From Cliona cf. orientalis (lineage: Eukaryota; Porifera; Demospongiae; Clionaida; Clionaidae): a stretch of DNA of 64,000 nucleotides. Numbering within the stretch: the stretch's first letter is position 1; every line of letters begins with the position of its first letter. Shown here piece by piece: positions 11,810 through 25,500 of the stretch. The stretch covers positions 4,423,501 through 4,487,500 of the forward strand of contig OZ005699.1 in NCBI GenBank assembly GCA_963930775.1, given 5' to 3'. A program made the position numbers and the translations under genes. A model generated the notes under the pieces. That model did no database searches and was not told where the DNA came from. It worked only from the letters and a program-made list of their open reading frames with translations.

Positions 11810-12300
11810 TTACCATGGAAACATATTCCGAGCATGCGCATTATATCACAAGATGGCGTATTAGACACACCCATTCGATAATGCGCCGTACACACCCATT
11901 ATTACGTAACTGTCGAGATAACGCCAAACTAGCGTGCCACTGCACTGCGCGCTACAAAATAGAGTGGATTTATACTCAAAGTAAGATGAGCGGTGGAGGC
12001 AGTCTTGAGTTAGCCCTGATAATGAAAAAGAAAGAAAGAAAGAAGAAAGATTGACAAATGACCTATTTTTTGAACGTCTGGTTCTGACGTGTACAATTGT
12101 TTTGATGAATGATCTTGGTCTTGTGTTAGATGCACAATCTGCTGGTGATTCTGATTTTCACCCTTAGAAATTTCATAAAATTACCTATTTTGAGATATTT
12201 GGATATTTATAATGTATTACATATATGGCATATCCGGGCCATCCCTACTTATAGAGTCTACCGACTCTATGAGGACTATACTCTTGAGACCGCCAAACCG
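11810..12300 (+). repeat. About 0.5-kb repeat, inverted relative to 17718-18185
   Basis: Shared blocks read GGATTTATACTCAA, the ATTGAGCATGCGCATTA-like zone and GGCCATCCCTACTTATAGAG here, with reverse complements at 18000-18020, 18150 and 17725. The two copies lie on either side of ROCO-B exon 1. The interior is coding-poor. Confidence 0.6.
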
Positions 12301-12585
12301 CCAAATTTAATTCCCCGCCAAATTTTTCGGCTATAATATGGTATTACTTTTGTCCAGGTCTGCGGGTACTAAATTTAGCGAAATTAGCGATTTGCCAAAA
12401 TTTCGCTAAAAATTATACCCGCGAATATTAAAATTTTCAAATACATGTACCGATAAGAGTACCGTACCCTCGCGAAAGAGGGCCCATGGGCGGTGCACCT
12501 TACATTGGGCCAAGATTGGGGGATGAGCCGATATTCGCGGCTCGAAAGAGCGCCCAGGTAAGTTACCACGCTAGCTTCATAATTT

Positions 12586-12808
12586 TGAATAGTAGCAGCG
12601 GCTACTATTGATTTCAGCCTTATTCAAGTACGGTTACCAATCCAGAGCAAGGGCGGCTGCGATACTTCACCGTATCATGCGTATGTCGTTGAGCGCAGCC
12701 GTATTCAATGGGCATGGCTACGATCACTAGCCGTTTATTTGTGCTGAAACGTTGCATAGGCTTAGTTTTACGGCTGTTTAGCACGTTACTTATCGGTCTT
12801 ACATAGAT
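12586..12808 (+). repeat. Dispersed repeat, partner of 3130-3355
   Basis: It contains GCGGCTACTATTGATTTCAG and GGCTTAGTTTTACGGCTGTT, which recur inverted at 3130-3355. It resembles parts of the TACCGTA-ended element at 14394-15017 (GCGGCTACTATT). Confidence 0.55.
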
Positions 12809-13408
12809 TATTCGAAGTAAAGTCCAGCCATTTCATGCATTTGAGCTGCGCTTTCAAGGGCAGCAGCCAGAGGAGGTTGGACATGACGCATATTTACGCC
12901 ATAGTCACATGACCTTGGTATGCAATTATGCTGCCACGCGTTCAAAAGAATGTCATTTGCGAGTGTAGCTGGTAGCTAAAATGTTTGCGTTTGTGAACTA
13001 TGGCCAAATCTGAAGCTGAAACGGAGACGAATCGTGTAGATCTAATGTTATAACGGCGAAAGAAGCTGACTGCAATCGACAAATACTGTTTTTGATGTTG
13101 CCATTCTGAGGAACGAGTTTTCTCGATTTGCAAGAAGTGTGAGGGGTGGACGGGCGGGGTATGGCGCTGGATCTTCTTTTCTCATGGATTTCAACTTGCT
13201 TTCATATTTAAAACTGTCGTCAAGGCTTTAGATCGTGACTTACAATTTGTACAGTGTTATATATGGGGCAACACGCCCACTTTTTGTGCGCACGTGATCG
13301 TGTCCAACCTCCTCCTCTGGGCCCGGGCCCGGGCATGGCAGCAGCTACGAATGGGCGCATATTCGAGTAAACACTTAGCATGCAGGCTATTGAGCTTGAG
13401 CCCAAAGT

Positions 13409-13452
<44 letters not shown>
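13409..13452 (+). repeat. Run of 44 consecutive G
   Basis: Uninterrupted G run on the plus strand, ending in GGCTCTTTCGCGAGGGTAC. The last G is 127 bp upstream of the ROCO-B ATG. It could form G-quadruplexes and is likely to vary in length between individuals. Assembly length is unreliable at such tracts. Shorter runs occur at 5784-5796 (G13), 29962-29977 (C16), 35801-35820 (C20) and 38527-38540 (G14). Confidence 0.85.
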
Positions 13453-13578
13453 CTCTTTCGCGAGGGTACGTATATACCCAGGGACTATACATAGATAAGT
13501 GCGAGATTAGAGGGTGCGGCCTTTCTTGTGAAGGGGGCTGGGCAGGAGACTAGGTGCGGCCTGAGGATCTAGGAGTAC

Positions 13579-16500
13579 ATGTCCGCAATGGCTAGTTCCT
13601 CCGGAGGAAAAGGAAGAAAAAAGGCCTTGCAACTAAGGGAACTTCAGCAGATAATCCTGAGGGCGGTTTATAATGGCTATTTTGATCCGACAAGTGAAGC
13701 TATCAACGTTTTAGCTGCTCATTTTGGTGAAGGTCTACCTCATGATGGCAGACAACTCCTGGACTTCTTCCCTGAAAAGGATCGGGTGAGATTTTATGCA
13801 ACCGCACAGACCTCTTTAGTCTTGCAGGGGGGGTCACTCCCATAGGCGCTGTATCCAGAGCTGCAATCAGGGTCAAGATTTTTGACTGTCTAAAAATGGC
13901 CTTGACAGCTTGACCACGGTAAATTTTTTTCCCTTGACCCATTGACTATCGACTAAGTGTGCATGCACAAAATCTCGGCCACACCTTTTGGCCGCCTAGC
14001 TATGCTCGATAGGGCCCAGAACACTGCTTGACCGTTTGACTGATCCCCAAGAGGCATGTCGACCGTTTGACTGCAAGTTGACCCCGGTCGCAGCTCTGGA
14101 CACAGCACCTTAGTATGGGAGTGATCTCCCCTTGTCTTGCAAGCCACACCCTTCAATTTCCGAGAGAATGGGGATCTTGTATCTTTGCATACATCGAGTT
14201 GTACACGCTCCAAGATCCTGGAGCAACCAATCAGACTGCAGCATGGCAATGCGATCACGTGATAGTTTTGACCTTTGACCTAAAAATAAAAAGTGAGCTG
14301 AAAGTCAAAAAAAGGATGCTGGTGGGTCTGAGAAACCGATAATTTTATTACTATGGCCTATAGTGTGATCGTTCTTGTCAGCAGCAATATATATACCGTA
14401 CTTATTCGAATACTAACCGCGGCTACTATTAATTTCAACCTTGCTGGAGTACGGCTACTTATTGAGGGCGACTTTTATTAATTTGGAGCGATACCTCTTG
14501 AGCCCCATTTACACGTAGGCCTTAACTCGGGTCAGGATCCGTGTTAAACTAACTCGCTTATGTGTAAATGCGCTAATCCACTTGTAAACCGAATTAGGTG
14601 ATCCGGGTTGTAACCCACATCCTGATGTGGATTAGAAGTGGGTTACGTGCATAGTTGGGTCAAGCGCATGCGTGTAAACGCGGTTTAATCCGGTTCAGTT
14701 TAAACTGGTTTGGTACGTGTAAACGGGGCTTTGGTGACATTGACACAATAGACTCGATTTTCAGGACTGACTTTCGAATGTTCGATCGATAAATAAGCAG
14801 CAGAACCAAGCCAACGACGTTTTCTGCCATGTTTTTGCCTCGAACTAATGATTGTTCATGGTTTGCAATCGTGGCCATGCCCGCTTAATTATGTTCACGC
14901 ATGCATGCGGCTACTATTCGAGGGCAGCTACTATTTCTTTCACAGAGCTCCAAGTACGGCTACTATTCAAGGGTGGCTACTAATCGGGGTGCGGCTTCTA
15001 TTCGAATAAATACGGTATTTTAATATGTCTGCCATACAAACTTATAGTTACCCTGTGCTCATGCACAAGGGGTAAAGTAATCGGTCGTGTTGTTGTCGTT
15101 GTCGTGAGCACAAAAATCGCCATATCTCGAGATTGGGCATCTAAGCGACTCATAAGCAAGGCGAAAAACTGGCTTCAGTGTGCGTCAAATCGATGGACAC
15201 AGTCCATGGGAGTCACAAATAGTGCATTTTTGTTGGCTAACGTAGCCACGCCTATCGACAGTGCCTACTCAATGCATAATACATACACACTGTGTTTTCT
15301 GCTCATGCACACAACTAAGTAGCCAAGAATAGTAGTATGACTAGAAAAGATCGTCGAAGTACATGTAGTAATGCTCTTGAAATCCGTATGGAAGTATCAT
15401 TTCATACATGTATCTCCTAGTAGTCTAGATCTGGTGTAGAGAGAGTACTTTTTGTTACCGGGACCTCCTGTAGCTACGTACAATTAAGCAGCATTTCCAC
15501 TAATTTTCTGAAGTTTATAAAATTATAGCCATTCACGCAAAAGCAACTCTATAGATTGCACGGGGTATGTGCTCTACAGAGCTCTAGTTTTGTGAAGAAT
15601 TTAGTAATTAAATCATATGGAGACCTAAGTTATGTCCTCGGTAACGATTTACTTTTCTGCGATTATTAGATAATTATGATGTAATTATGATGAAACCTAT
15701 GATGTAATCTATGAAGTAATTATGAGAAAATTCAGGGCCTCGATGGAGCCTTTCTGAGACTCAAAATTCAGTGAATATGTAGAGTATCTTGCGCGTGTAT
15801 CCAGCAAATACCGTACAAGCAGCGTATTGCCTTCTCTGATCAGCAGCAATGGCCGAACTTCACACGTTATCTTGGCTGACGTAATCCCGTGGATATATAT
15901 AGATAGCCCTGCGCTATATATAGCACGCACCATGAGCAGCATGCCGCCGGACCGATCTGGAGTTCGGAAGCTGCACTGCGCTGTTGAGTTCTTCTTAGCT
16001 TTGAAATTTTTCACTATGGAGGTCGAGAGCTACTCTCAGACTCCAGATGATCAGAGTCTAGTCTGCAACTGCGGCGTACTGTACCGTGAACCCACTATAC
16101 TGACGACCTTTACCACATACACCATTTCCACTATGCAGCTACCGAGGACATGGTCAAGTTTTCATTACTAAGTAAAATGTGTTTGTATCCTTTTTCAAAA
16201 ATCTCATAAGTAAAGTATTAGTGGTTATTGTATCCCACCTATGACGTAGATCAAAGCTACCGCCAGGGCAATATACTGGATATTGCCCTGTGGCTAGGGC
16301 AATATCATGATATTGCCCTGTGGTACAGCTGACTACCAGAGGAGGTAGGACAGGCTTGACCTTTGGCTAATAGTTCACTAATTAAATCGCTAGTATAGAC
16401 TTTTGTGAAGGTTTTTAGAGGATATCGTTGCGATTTTCGAACTCAGCGCTAGTGATTTAGTGGGGGAGCCCCTCTTAGTTAGCACTGTAGAGCAATTTTT

Positions 16501-19500
16501 AGATCTTTGGAATGTCAATCAAAGCGGCTAATTGACATTCCAAAGATCTAAAAATTGCTCTACAGTGCTAACTAAGAGGGGCTCCCCCACTAAATCACTA
16601 GCGCTGAGTTCGAAAATCGCAACGATATCCTCTAAAAACCTTCACAAAAGTATATACTAGCGATTTAATTAGTGAACTATTAGCCAAAGGTTAAGCCTGT
16701 CCTACCTCCTCTGGCTGACTACTACAGGTACCTGGCCCAGTGGTCAGACTCAGACACCACACTTGTAGTGCTATTACAACAGCGGGGATACAAACCAGTT
16801 AACACACCCCCTATATACTAGTGCTGTATGGAATAATTCACTCGTGCATTATATTCCATACAGCACTAGTAGGGGTGTATTAAAGGCATTGTGTCACGAT
16901 ATAAGCGGTGATCGTTACTAAATTTAAATATAGTATACGGACTCACGTTGTCAAAAATCGCGCGCATACAAAATAATATTGTCGCGCGCTCCTCGTGGAC
17001 GCCAGAACACCATCGGACGACAAGACAAGGACTTAGCTACTCGTGGCGCTGCTAGAGGATTGGTATGATATCTCTATCTGCTTGTCGACCTACTCTCACT
17101 CACTAAAGGTAAATCTAATCGTGGTATACTAGCTTGCACGTGGTAGATCTAGCTAGTCATAGACATCGCTACTCTGGCACGGCCGACTCTCGCCCGTCCT
17201 TCTGATAGATCTCTTACCTTCCTCTGCTAGCTGAAGACCTTCCAGCTCCAACACTTGAGCCTTTCTTGGACCGATTGCGTTTTGCTACCGCGAACTACAA
17301 CCGTTGATTGAAAAGTGGCTGCCAGATTTCAATCTAATGGGCGCAGTTACATCACGTGTGACACTAATTTACTAAAAATAGCCCTTATATCGTGGCACAA
17401 TGCCTTTAACTATAACTTAATACGCACCATGTCCCAGCCTTATACATGTACAACTGTTTCCATTCCATTCCCCCTCCTCTATGGTGTCAGCCTCTTCACA
17501 TCCAGACTACTCGAAATCATGACCTATGTCGTAGTTAGCCCACGGTCTTAAACATAATATGTGTTTGTGGCAATCCACTGTAAAATAATATTATGGAACA
17601 GTGCTCAGTGGCATCTCCAAAGCAAGAGCAAATAATATTAAGCACTTGCCCTGAAGTGATCAGAGTTTTATCGGATCCATACTAGTATGGACATACAATA
17701 CTACTGGTATAATCATAGAGTCGGTAGACTCTATAAGTAGGGATGGCCCGGATATGCCATATATATAATACATTACAAAAAAGTAAATAACTCAGAGCAA
17801 ATAAAATGCTAAGATTTTAAACTTTCATATTCATAATCTACATCAAAATATCTATCTATCAAGACCCAAACCGTCCATGGAAACAATCGGGTATGCCTGA
17901 ACCAGCTGTGTAAAGAAATCATAAAAAATGCAAAAATCTCAATCTTCTAGTCTTCTACTCTTCTCGGGCTAACTCGATATTGCCAGGACTTCTCACCTTA
18001 GCTTGAGTATAAATCCACTCCATTTTGTAGCGCGCATGTCTCAGTCTGTGGCACGCTAGTTTTTGTGTTATCAGGACAGCGATTTAATCGTGGGCGTGTA
18101 CAGCGCATTCTGCGAGTGGGTGTGTCTGATTCGCCATTTTGACATACAATACGCATGCTCAGAATGTGTTGCCATGGTGATTGCCGCGAAGTCATGTGAC
18201 TGTAGTCAGCGGCGCGCGCGACGTTCTAGGCCGGGCAGTTCGTCCAGATCCAAGTGCGAGGCTAGCGCGCGCTCGATCGATTGCCGAACTAGACTATGAG
18301 CGTTCAGCGACAACTGAATGGTAGCTGCCAACACTAAACATCGCTTCCTAATCAGAAGGTAGCTACTCCGCATCGCTACGTGGCCCAAAACAGCGGCCTT
18401 CTTTCAATTTTGTCACTGAGCCCGGAGCTATCTTGACGAGTTGAGAGGCGTGGCTACATTCTCATCTTCCTACTGGTACAGCAATGCCATGGGATGAAGC
18501 TCTTGAGTATGGTATTCGGGGTACAAGGCTTATGCAGGGTGTGTATTGAGCTGGGCCACTGAGCCAACGTTTCAGGAGACAAGGCATGCCCTCACTGGCT
18601 GCCGCAACACCCGGCCGCTTTTAGCATAGCTAAATCAACATAGTGCTTGGTAGAGCCATTACACTGACACTTCCATGAAATTTCAATCTATAAAATTTAA
18701 TATGTAGCTATCATTGTATATACAAGTGAAGGACAATCATTGTATAATATTATATTTAATAGCAAGCATATGCACGTTTCTTCGACACAAGTGTCCACTG
18801 TCCATCGTGCACAAATGCTGGCCTGGTGTCTGGATGTGTCTGATCTGCGTGTTAAACATGTATAGACTAACTTTTTGGTTACCATGCACTCAGTCATCCA
18901 ATGCATGGTCTTGTACCCTGAAATCGAAGGTTAACACACTGCTAGTTACACATTTACAGAAGATAAGCTACAAGATAGTGAATGAAAATACGTACAGACG
19001 TAGTTTTACCCATTGATGATAAAGTCCAGCATTGAACGGACAAACCGTGCCAGGTAGCTCTAGTGTTGAAAGACATGAATTGCCCAGAGGGCAATAAAAA
19101 AGAATAAAACAAGTATAAAAAATAATTAAATAAATTGAAGGATGAAGTAGGGATGACAGGGTCAAAAAGTACACAAACAAGATTAGGGATAATCACATCC
19201 ACTTAGTCTATACATCCCTACGCTTAATTGCTTTTCTCAATTATCATGCTCCTGTTGATGGTGACCCATTGGTGCTATCCTTAATTATGATATGCATGTG
19301 GAAGATATTCACTATGCTCACAAGGGGTGGGGGATAATCAGCTTTAATCGTTGCATTACTGACTGGTTAGTTAATTACTAAAACAGCAAGCGTAGGGATG
19401 TATAGACTAAATGGATGTGATTATCCCTAATCTTGTTTGTGTACTTTTTGACCCTGTCATCCCTACTTCATCCTTCAATTTATTTAATTATTTTTTATAC

Positions 19501-22500
19501 TTGTATTATTATTATCATCTGATGGTATGCATGCTATGGCAGCAGTAGTCAATCTACGTACATGTACACACAAGAAATAATTGTGGATTTCAATCTAGAA
19601 CCAATTCCTGCCAAAAGTTTATTTTTACAGGGTAAATTTTATGTTTATATACATGTAATATGCAGGGAATGCTTATTCCAGACAAGTATCTCTGCCACTC
19701 ACCACTGATGATCGCCTGTGAAGAAGATAAAAAGAACATTGTTGAGCTACTACTTAATAATGGGGCATCTGCTGCTCTGAAAAATAAGGTAGATATCGCA
19801 GTTACCAGTATGCATCACAGCTATTGTATTTTATCGAACCATAGTTACAGCTTTGATTTGCTATTTCAGAATGGACTGACAGCTGTTCATATTGCATGCA
19901 AAAATGGAAGGAGGGTCATCTTAAGTTGTCTTTTGGAGGAAGCTAAGACACAGAAGCGCTTCTGTTTCAAAAGGAAGCTATCCTCGGACTATGATGTTGT
20001 AATGTCAGCTAAGGCGAGAGAGGTACGTACATGTTGTATGCTTTGCAATTGCCCTCACGACTGCAAATTGACATCTAAGGTGCATTATTAAGGAAAGTAC
20101 GTGTACATGTATGCTTGCATTATAGATAATGGTACACTCAACAAGGTGAGAGTTGCTCAGTTGATCCTATTGCAATAATTATAATGCTGCAGAGCTTTGT
20201 TTATAGAGAACACTTCTTGCAGTACATACAGTAACGGTCAATGAAAATGTTTCATTATGCAATTTTTTTTATTAACTCTCAGCGCATACGCCGGAGGGTT
20301 ACGGTGTGTGTGTGTTTCTCTATTACCAAGCTAGCTGCTACATACCTCATTTGTGAGTCCAAAGTTATGGCGTTCCAAATGCATGATTTGTGTGGATTTC
20401 TCCGAAAAAGCTTTATTCGCCAGTTTTGGCGTCATTTGCTGACTCTTGACTTTTTCCAGCTAGCAGTAGCATGACCTTATGTATAAACAGAACATTGTGT
20501 GTCGCACGCTATATATGTATTATTAACCCTCAGCACAAGCGCTTTAGGCACAGTTGCAAAAATTGTTGACACTGGTCACCGCCACTGCCTTCCTCACTCA
20601 GCTCACTGGTGAGCTTTCGATAGCGATAGTGTGACTTCTTTTCTACTCTAAGGGATACTATGTACATGTTTAGCTGCCATGCCATGTGCATTCTTGTGGT
20701 ACCCTTTGACCCTCTGGCTAGCTAAGTTTGTATGCATGCATGCAGTGCTTGGACCCAATGGAACAACTTGCAGTGATAATATTGGTGCAATATACTCCTC
20801 AGTGTACAGTACTTCAGTCTTGCATCATAGTCCATAGTCCTTCACGATGTTTGAAGAAGCGATGGCTACTATGAGGGAAATTGACTTGATGTCGGTACTG
20901 CAGTGTGGAGTTCGATACAACACTCCAGGGTTGTTTTTGCTGTGAGCTGTTGAACCTTAAACAATTGTCACTACTGCGCAAGTATAACATTAGCCTCGCC
21001 CCCAGCCCATGTAACTAATGCCATGCAACGCACTGAGGGTTTTGTGCTTGAGCCGAGGATTCACTGCTTTGCAGAAAAACATGATGCTTCACTGAAGTAG
21101 CAACCATACTACTGTAATCATTATGCTCTATAGGGGTGGACGCCATTGATGTATTCAGTGAAAGAAGGTCATTTGAAAATCTTAAAGGAGTGCTTCACAG
21201 AAGAACATTATCACTGCAAGACAAAGGTGTGTAGAATTTATTGACGTTCTGAGTAACACCTTAGATAGTACTATGATCGTTGGTGACACTGATGCTCAAT
21301 CTGACCACCACAGAAACAGCAGACTGTGCTTCATATTGCTGCTAAATGGCAGAGATTTGAGTGTTTGAAAGAACTGCTGTTGACGCCAAGCATTACTACA
21401 GAGCTGAAACTTGCTGTAGACAAAGTACATGTACAAGTACAGAGTTTCATAACCTTGGATAATCAATTATTGAATACCATTACAGAAAGGTTGGAATATT
21501 CTCCATCACAGCTGTGCTGGAGGTAGTAGGGAGATATTGCAGTGGCTGATTGAGAATGTGCGGGAGCTACGAGATCAAGAAATAATCAACCAAAAAACCA
21601 ATGTAATAACTGTACATCTCATCCTGTGACTTCATTTACATGTATTTTAGTGCTGCACTTCTTCTTTAACTTAGTCTGGCTACACTCCGCTGCTGATTGC
21701 GTGTGAATACCAGAAAGTGGAGGCTGTTGAGTATCTGTTGACTCTTCCCATTGTTGACGTGTCAGCATGTGCCGAGTGTGTAGCTGTTGCTGATGAAGTT
21801 GATGGCTCCGGTGAGGGGGCTAGCGGAAAGAGTGCCCTGCACATTGCAGCCATCCATGATTCTGCCAAGATTGCAGATATGTTAATTAAAGGAGGTTGCC
21901 CTTTGAGTGTACAAGACTTAGAGGTACGTAAGTGGGAGGTTTTGTGTGCTATACACACTCTGATGATGATATTTAACTATACAGGGAAATACAGCACTCC
22001 ACGTGGCCTACAGGAAATCGAGTTATGATGTAATTGATCTACTACTAAACTCACCTGAAGGCAAAATGCTGAAAGAGATACGAAACTATGTAAGTACATG
22101 TGGTTGCAATGGTCTCAATCTGTATCATGCTGACAGGCTTCAGGTTGAATTCCCATGGACAAAATTTAAGAGTATGAAATTATAGCCTGCTTCAATTATC
22201 ACTTGTTTGGTTGATGAAGGAGTACCCGTGGGTATGGTTGAAAGGTGTGGCCACAAAGCCATTAATCGGTAATGGTCGTCACACGAAGATATCAATATCC
22301 GTTGATGAGTATAAAATGGGAAACTATAGTATGTGCATGAGTCATGTTATAAAATTCTCCCCTCCTGACAATAGTACCAGCCCTTTTTCCAAGCAGGGAG
22401 GACCTGAGTACAAGACTAAACTTCAAAAAGTACCATTTTCCACTGCAGGAAACTGATCCCAAACTACCACACTCTGTGAAAAGAGTAGATGGTAAGTGTT

Positions 22501-25500
22501 GAATAGCAGATACATGTACACTGTACATGTAGGTGTGTATTGTGCATTGTGCATTGCAGGTGTATAGGTATGCATTGTACATTGTGTATACTGTGTACAT
22601 GAATTTTTTGCTGTATTATAGAAATGTTTGATGGAAAACGTTTTCGCCAATGCAGTTAAAGTTGCCATAGCCTCTATGCAATCTTTAATATGGACAAAAA
22701 TTAGCATGATAAATTTTCACCAATGAGAGCAGGTGGCAAAATTGGCGAAAATTTCTCCTGGCGAAAATGTCTATGTACATGGTACATGCATTGTGAAGTG
22801 CAAGGCATTGAATGATGGATATCTCTGTACAAAATTAATCTTGGGAACTGATAAATTTTTGTGCTGACAATAGAGATTTGTAAATTGGCTTGGAATATCA
22901 ATCTACTCCTTGCACACATAGTCCATCAGCTACACCACCATGCGTATGGCCATTTATTATGCATGCGAATTTGTTGGCACTATTAAATTTTGTTCTCATA
23001 GCTATAATTATGCTACTCTTGATTCTTAGTCATTCCACCTGAAATAGTAAAGAAAGGGAAGGCAGCTGTGGAAATATATAGAAAGGCACTCCGCAAAGGA
23101 AAGCAGAAAATACCTCGATGCAATTTATTGATTCTTGGTGAGGAACGAACTGGTAAAACTAGTCTCTATCGACTTCTGGTTGGAAAAGGGTTTAACCCAA
23201 ACCAAGACTCAACTAAGGGCATTGATAACACTGTAGTTGAAACTGTCGATGTGCGTCATGTTGCTAGTGATACTTGGGAAGAGAAGACAGTGGATGACCA
23301 AAAGAAACAGAGCGAAAACCTGTTTGCTCTTGGAGTAGTGAAGGAAGTGAAAAAGGAACTCCGGTTTGACAAGGAGGAGGATAGTAAGGGGACTTTTCTT
23401 TGTTCCAGTAAGAAACTTATGGATGCTATTCAAAATTGCGAGAGAATACTTAACAATATAAAGCATGAAAGTCGTCATCAACAGCCCAAGTTTGATCAGC
23501 AGTTACAACAACATAAACCTCATACAGGACTAAAAGAAGTTCTTCCAACAATACGGACTGTGCCTTACAAGTCAACGACACAGTCTCACACTACAAGTTT
23601 GCCTCAACCTCCCACTAAACAAGATGCTCACAGTATAACTGTTCGAGATACAGGTCTTAGACACACTTCAGACATTCATGTAAATCAAAACCCAGTTGAG
23701 CAGAAATTGGCTCTAGACACGGCTACTAAGAAAGTTAAGTCTGACCATGAATTACCAACACCAAATTCTACCAAAATAACTGATTCAGAACCAAAACCAA
23801 ACCCAACAGATCAGGTTCAGTTGTCCCGAAGTCACAGTAAGGAGATTAGTAAGTTAATAAAGTCTGAAGGTCTGGAACATAAGGAACTTGGACTTACTTA
23901 TAACACTCTTGATTTTGCTGGTCAGAAAGAATACCATCCAATGCACCACTGTTTCATCACGAGAAGGGCACTCTACTTGGTTGTTTTCAACCTGCAGAAG
24001 ATGATTAAGTATATAACCAAAAAGGAGCCGGTTGCTGATAGTCCTCTTGAACAGATTCGGTACTGGTTGCATTCTATTCATGCTCATGTTTTCCCCCCAA
24101 AGAAAGATGATCATATGCGAAGGGTTTGCCTCATTGGCACTCACAGGGCACCTAAACAAATTGAAGATGGTGAAGAAATTACCAAAGAAAAGATGAAACA
24201 GATCAATAACGAACTAAAAACTTTAGAACGTGATGAAAGATGTGTGTCTCACCTTCACTATACGTCTAATCCAGAACGAATGTTTATTGCTGTTGAGAAT
24301 TCTATGGACAGTATAGGAGAACGTGAACTCAGTGGAGCTCTTCAACTACAAAGAGAATTAAAAGAGGTGTCCAATAATCTCACATTCTTGGAGGAAGATC
24401 ATCCAATTATTTGGTTAAATTTTGAAGCTCGGCTTGTTGAGTATTGTAATGAGTGTAAATCAACCGGCTTATCTGTTGTAGTTCCTGTACAAGATGTGCT
24501 TGCTGTGGCCTCACGCCAGGGAATAGAAACAGAAGACGACCAACATTTGGCCCTCGATTTCTTTCATGATACAGGAAAAATCATATGTCTCAGTAAGTGT
24601 TAAAGTAACAGTACCAAGGCTGTCGGAGCCTGTAAGTGCTGGTAAGGCCATGGCCCTACCACTTTTTGAATCTTCACTTTAATAGAAAAGTTGGACATCA
24701 ATCCTCAGTTCTCGATCTAGAAGCTAAGCTAGCATACACTCTTGTTACAGTACATGATGTGTGCAGTCTACATTTTTATGAATAGGTGGGGTCAGCATGC
24801 AGCATGCCAAAGCATATCACGCATGCGCAAAACTTGTTGGAAGCGGAGGTTTCGATACTATACAGCATGTGCACCTCACCACAAAGGTTTTGTTTTCAAC
24901 GGCCCTGAGTACAGTGTCATACGTGCACAACACAATACCATTGTTATGACTGATCAAATTTACCTCTCTTTGTAGGGCGCCTTCCAATTTTATTTTTGCC
25001 AGATGAAAAGGATCATAAGCTACTGCGTGATTTGGTAATTTTGGAGCCTGCTTGGCTAATAAGTGTGATGAAAATTATTATGGAACTGAATCGCACATCA
25101 CAAGGTGTCCGAAGCCTAATCATCAAACTTGATGATACTGGTATTGCTTCAGAGGAACTGCTTCGTCAAACATGGGCCGGATTTTATTCAGAATCTGAAC
25201 GCGGTCCTTCCTTTCATCAGCTCTGCTTGATTTTACAGTCATATTGCCTGATATTTCCACTGAAAGGATTTCAATCACCAGCCCTCACTTCATCTGCTAC
25301 TGGACAGATCACCAAGTCTTTTCTTGTGCCAAGCAAGATGCCTGAAAATGCAAAAGAGGATGAAGTCGACTGTGATGTACCATGGGTTGTATTCTACTTT
25401 GATTTTGAGAAATTTCTTCCTGAAGTTATATATCATCGATTGATATGTATCATGCTGGCAAATGCAGATGATTACACTAGTGACGATGTAAAGCCCAAAT

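Larger units (their letters stand above)
9828..13578. promoter_or_regulatory. Head-to-head intergenic region between ROCO-A and ROCO-B
   Basis: About 3.75 kb separates the two start codons. It must hold both promoters but is almost wholly repeats: a truncated fold-back element (10008-10230), an inverted-end element (10641-11230), a 54-bp hairpin (11388-11441), half of an inverted 0.5-kb repeat (11810-12300), another dispersed repeat (12586-12808) and a 44-G run (13409-13452). No TATA box or coding exon was recognised. Confidence 0.5.

Noticed and set aside
13220-13494. Poly-Pro and poly-Gly open frames
   Set aside because: They are translations of the 44-G run.
9827-13579. Kinase exon upstream of the ROCO genes
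   Set aside because: No HRD, DFG or APE-type motifs were seen on either strand between the two start codons.
15709-16171. Overlapping 101- and 114-codon frames in ROCO-B intron 1
   Set aside because: They overlap on opposite strands and show no domain, splice-site match or likeness to a family.
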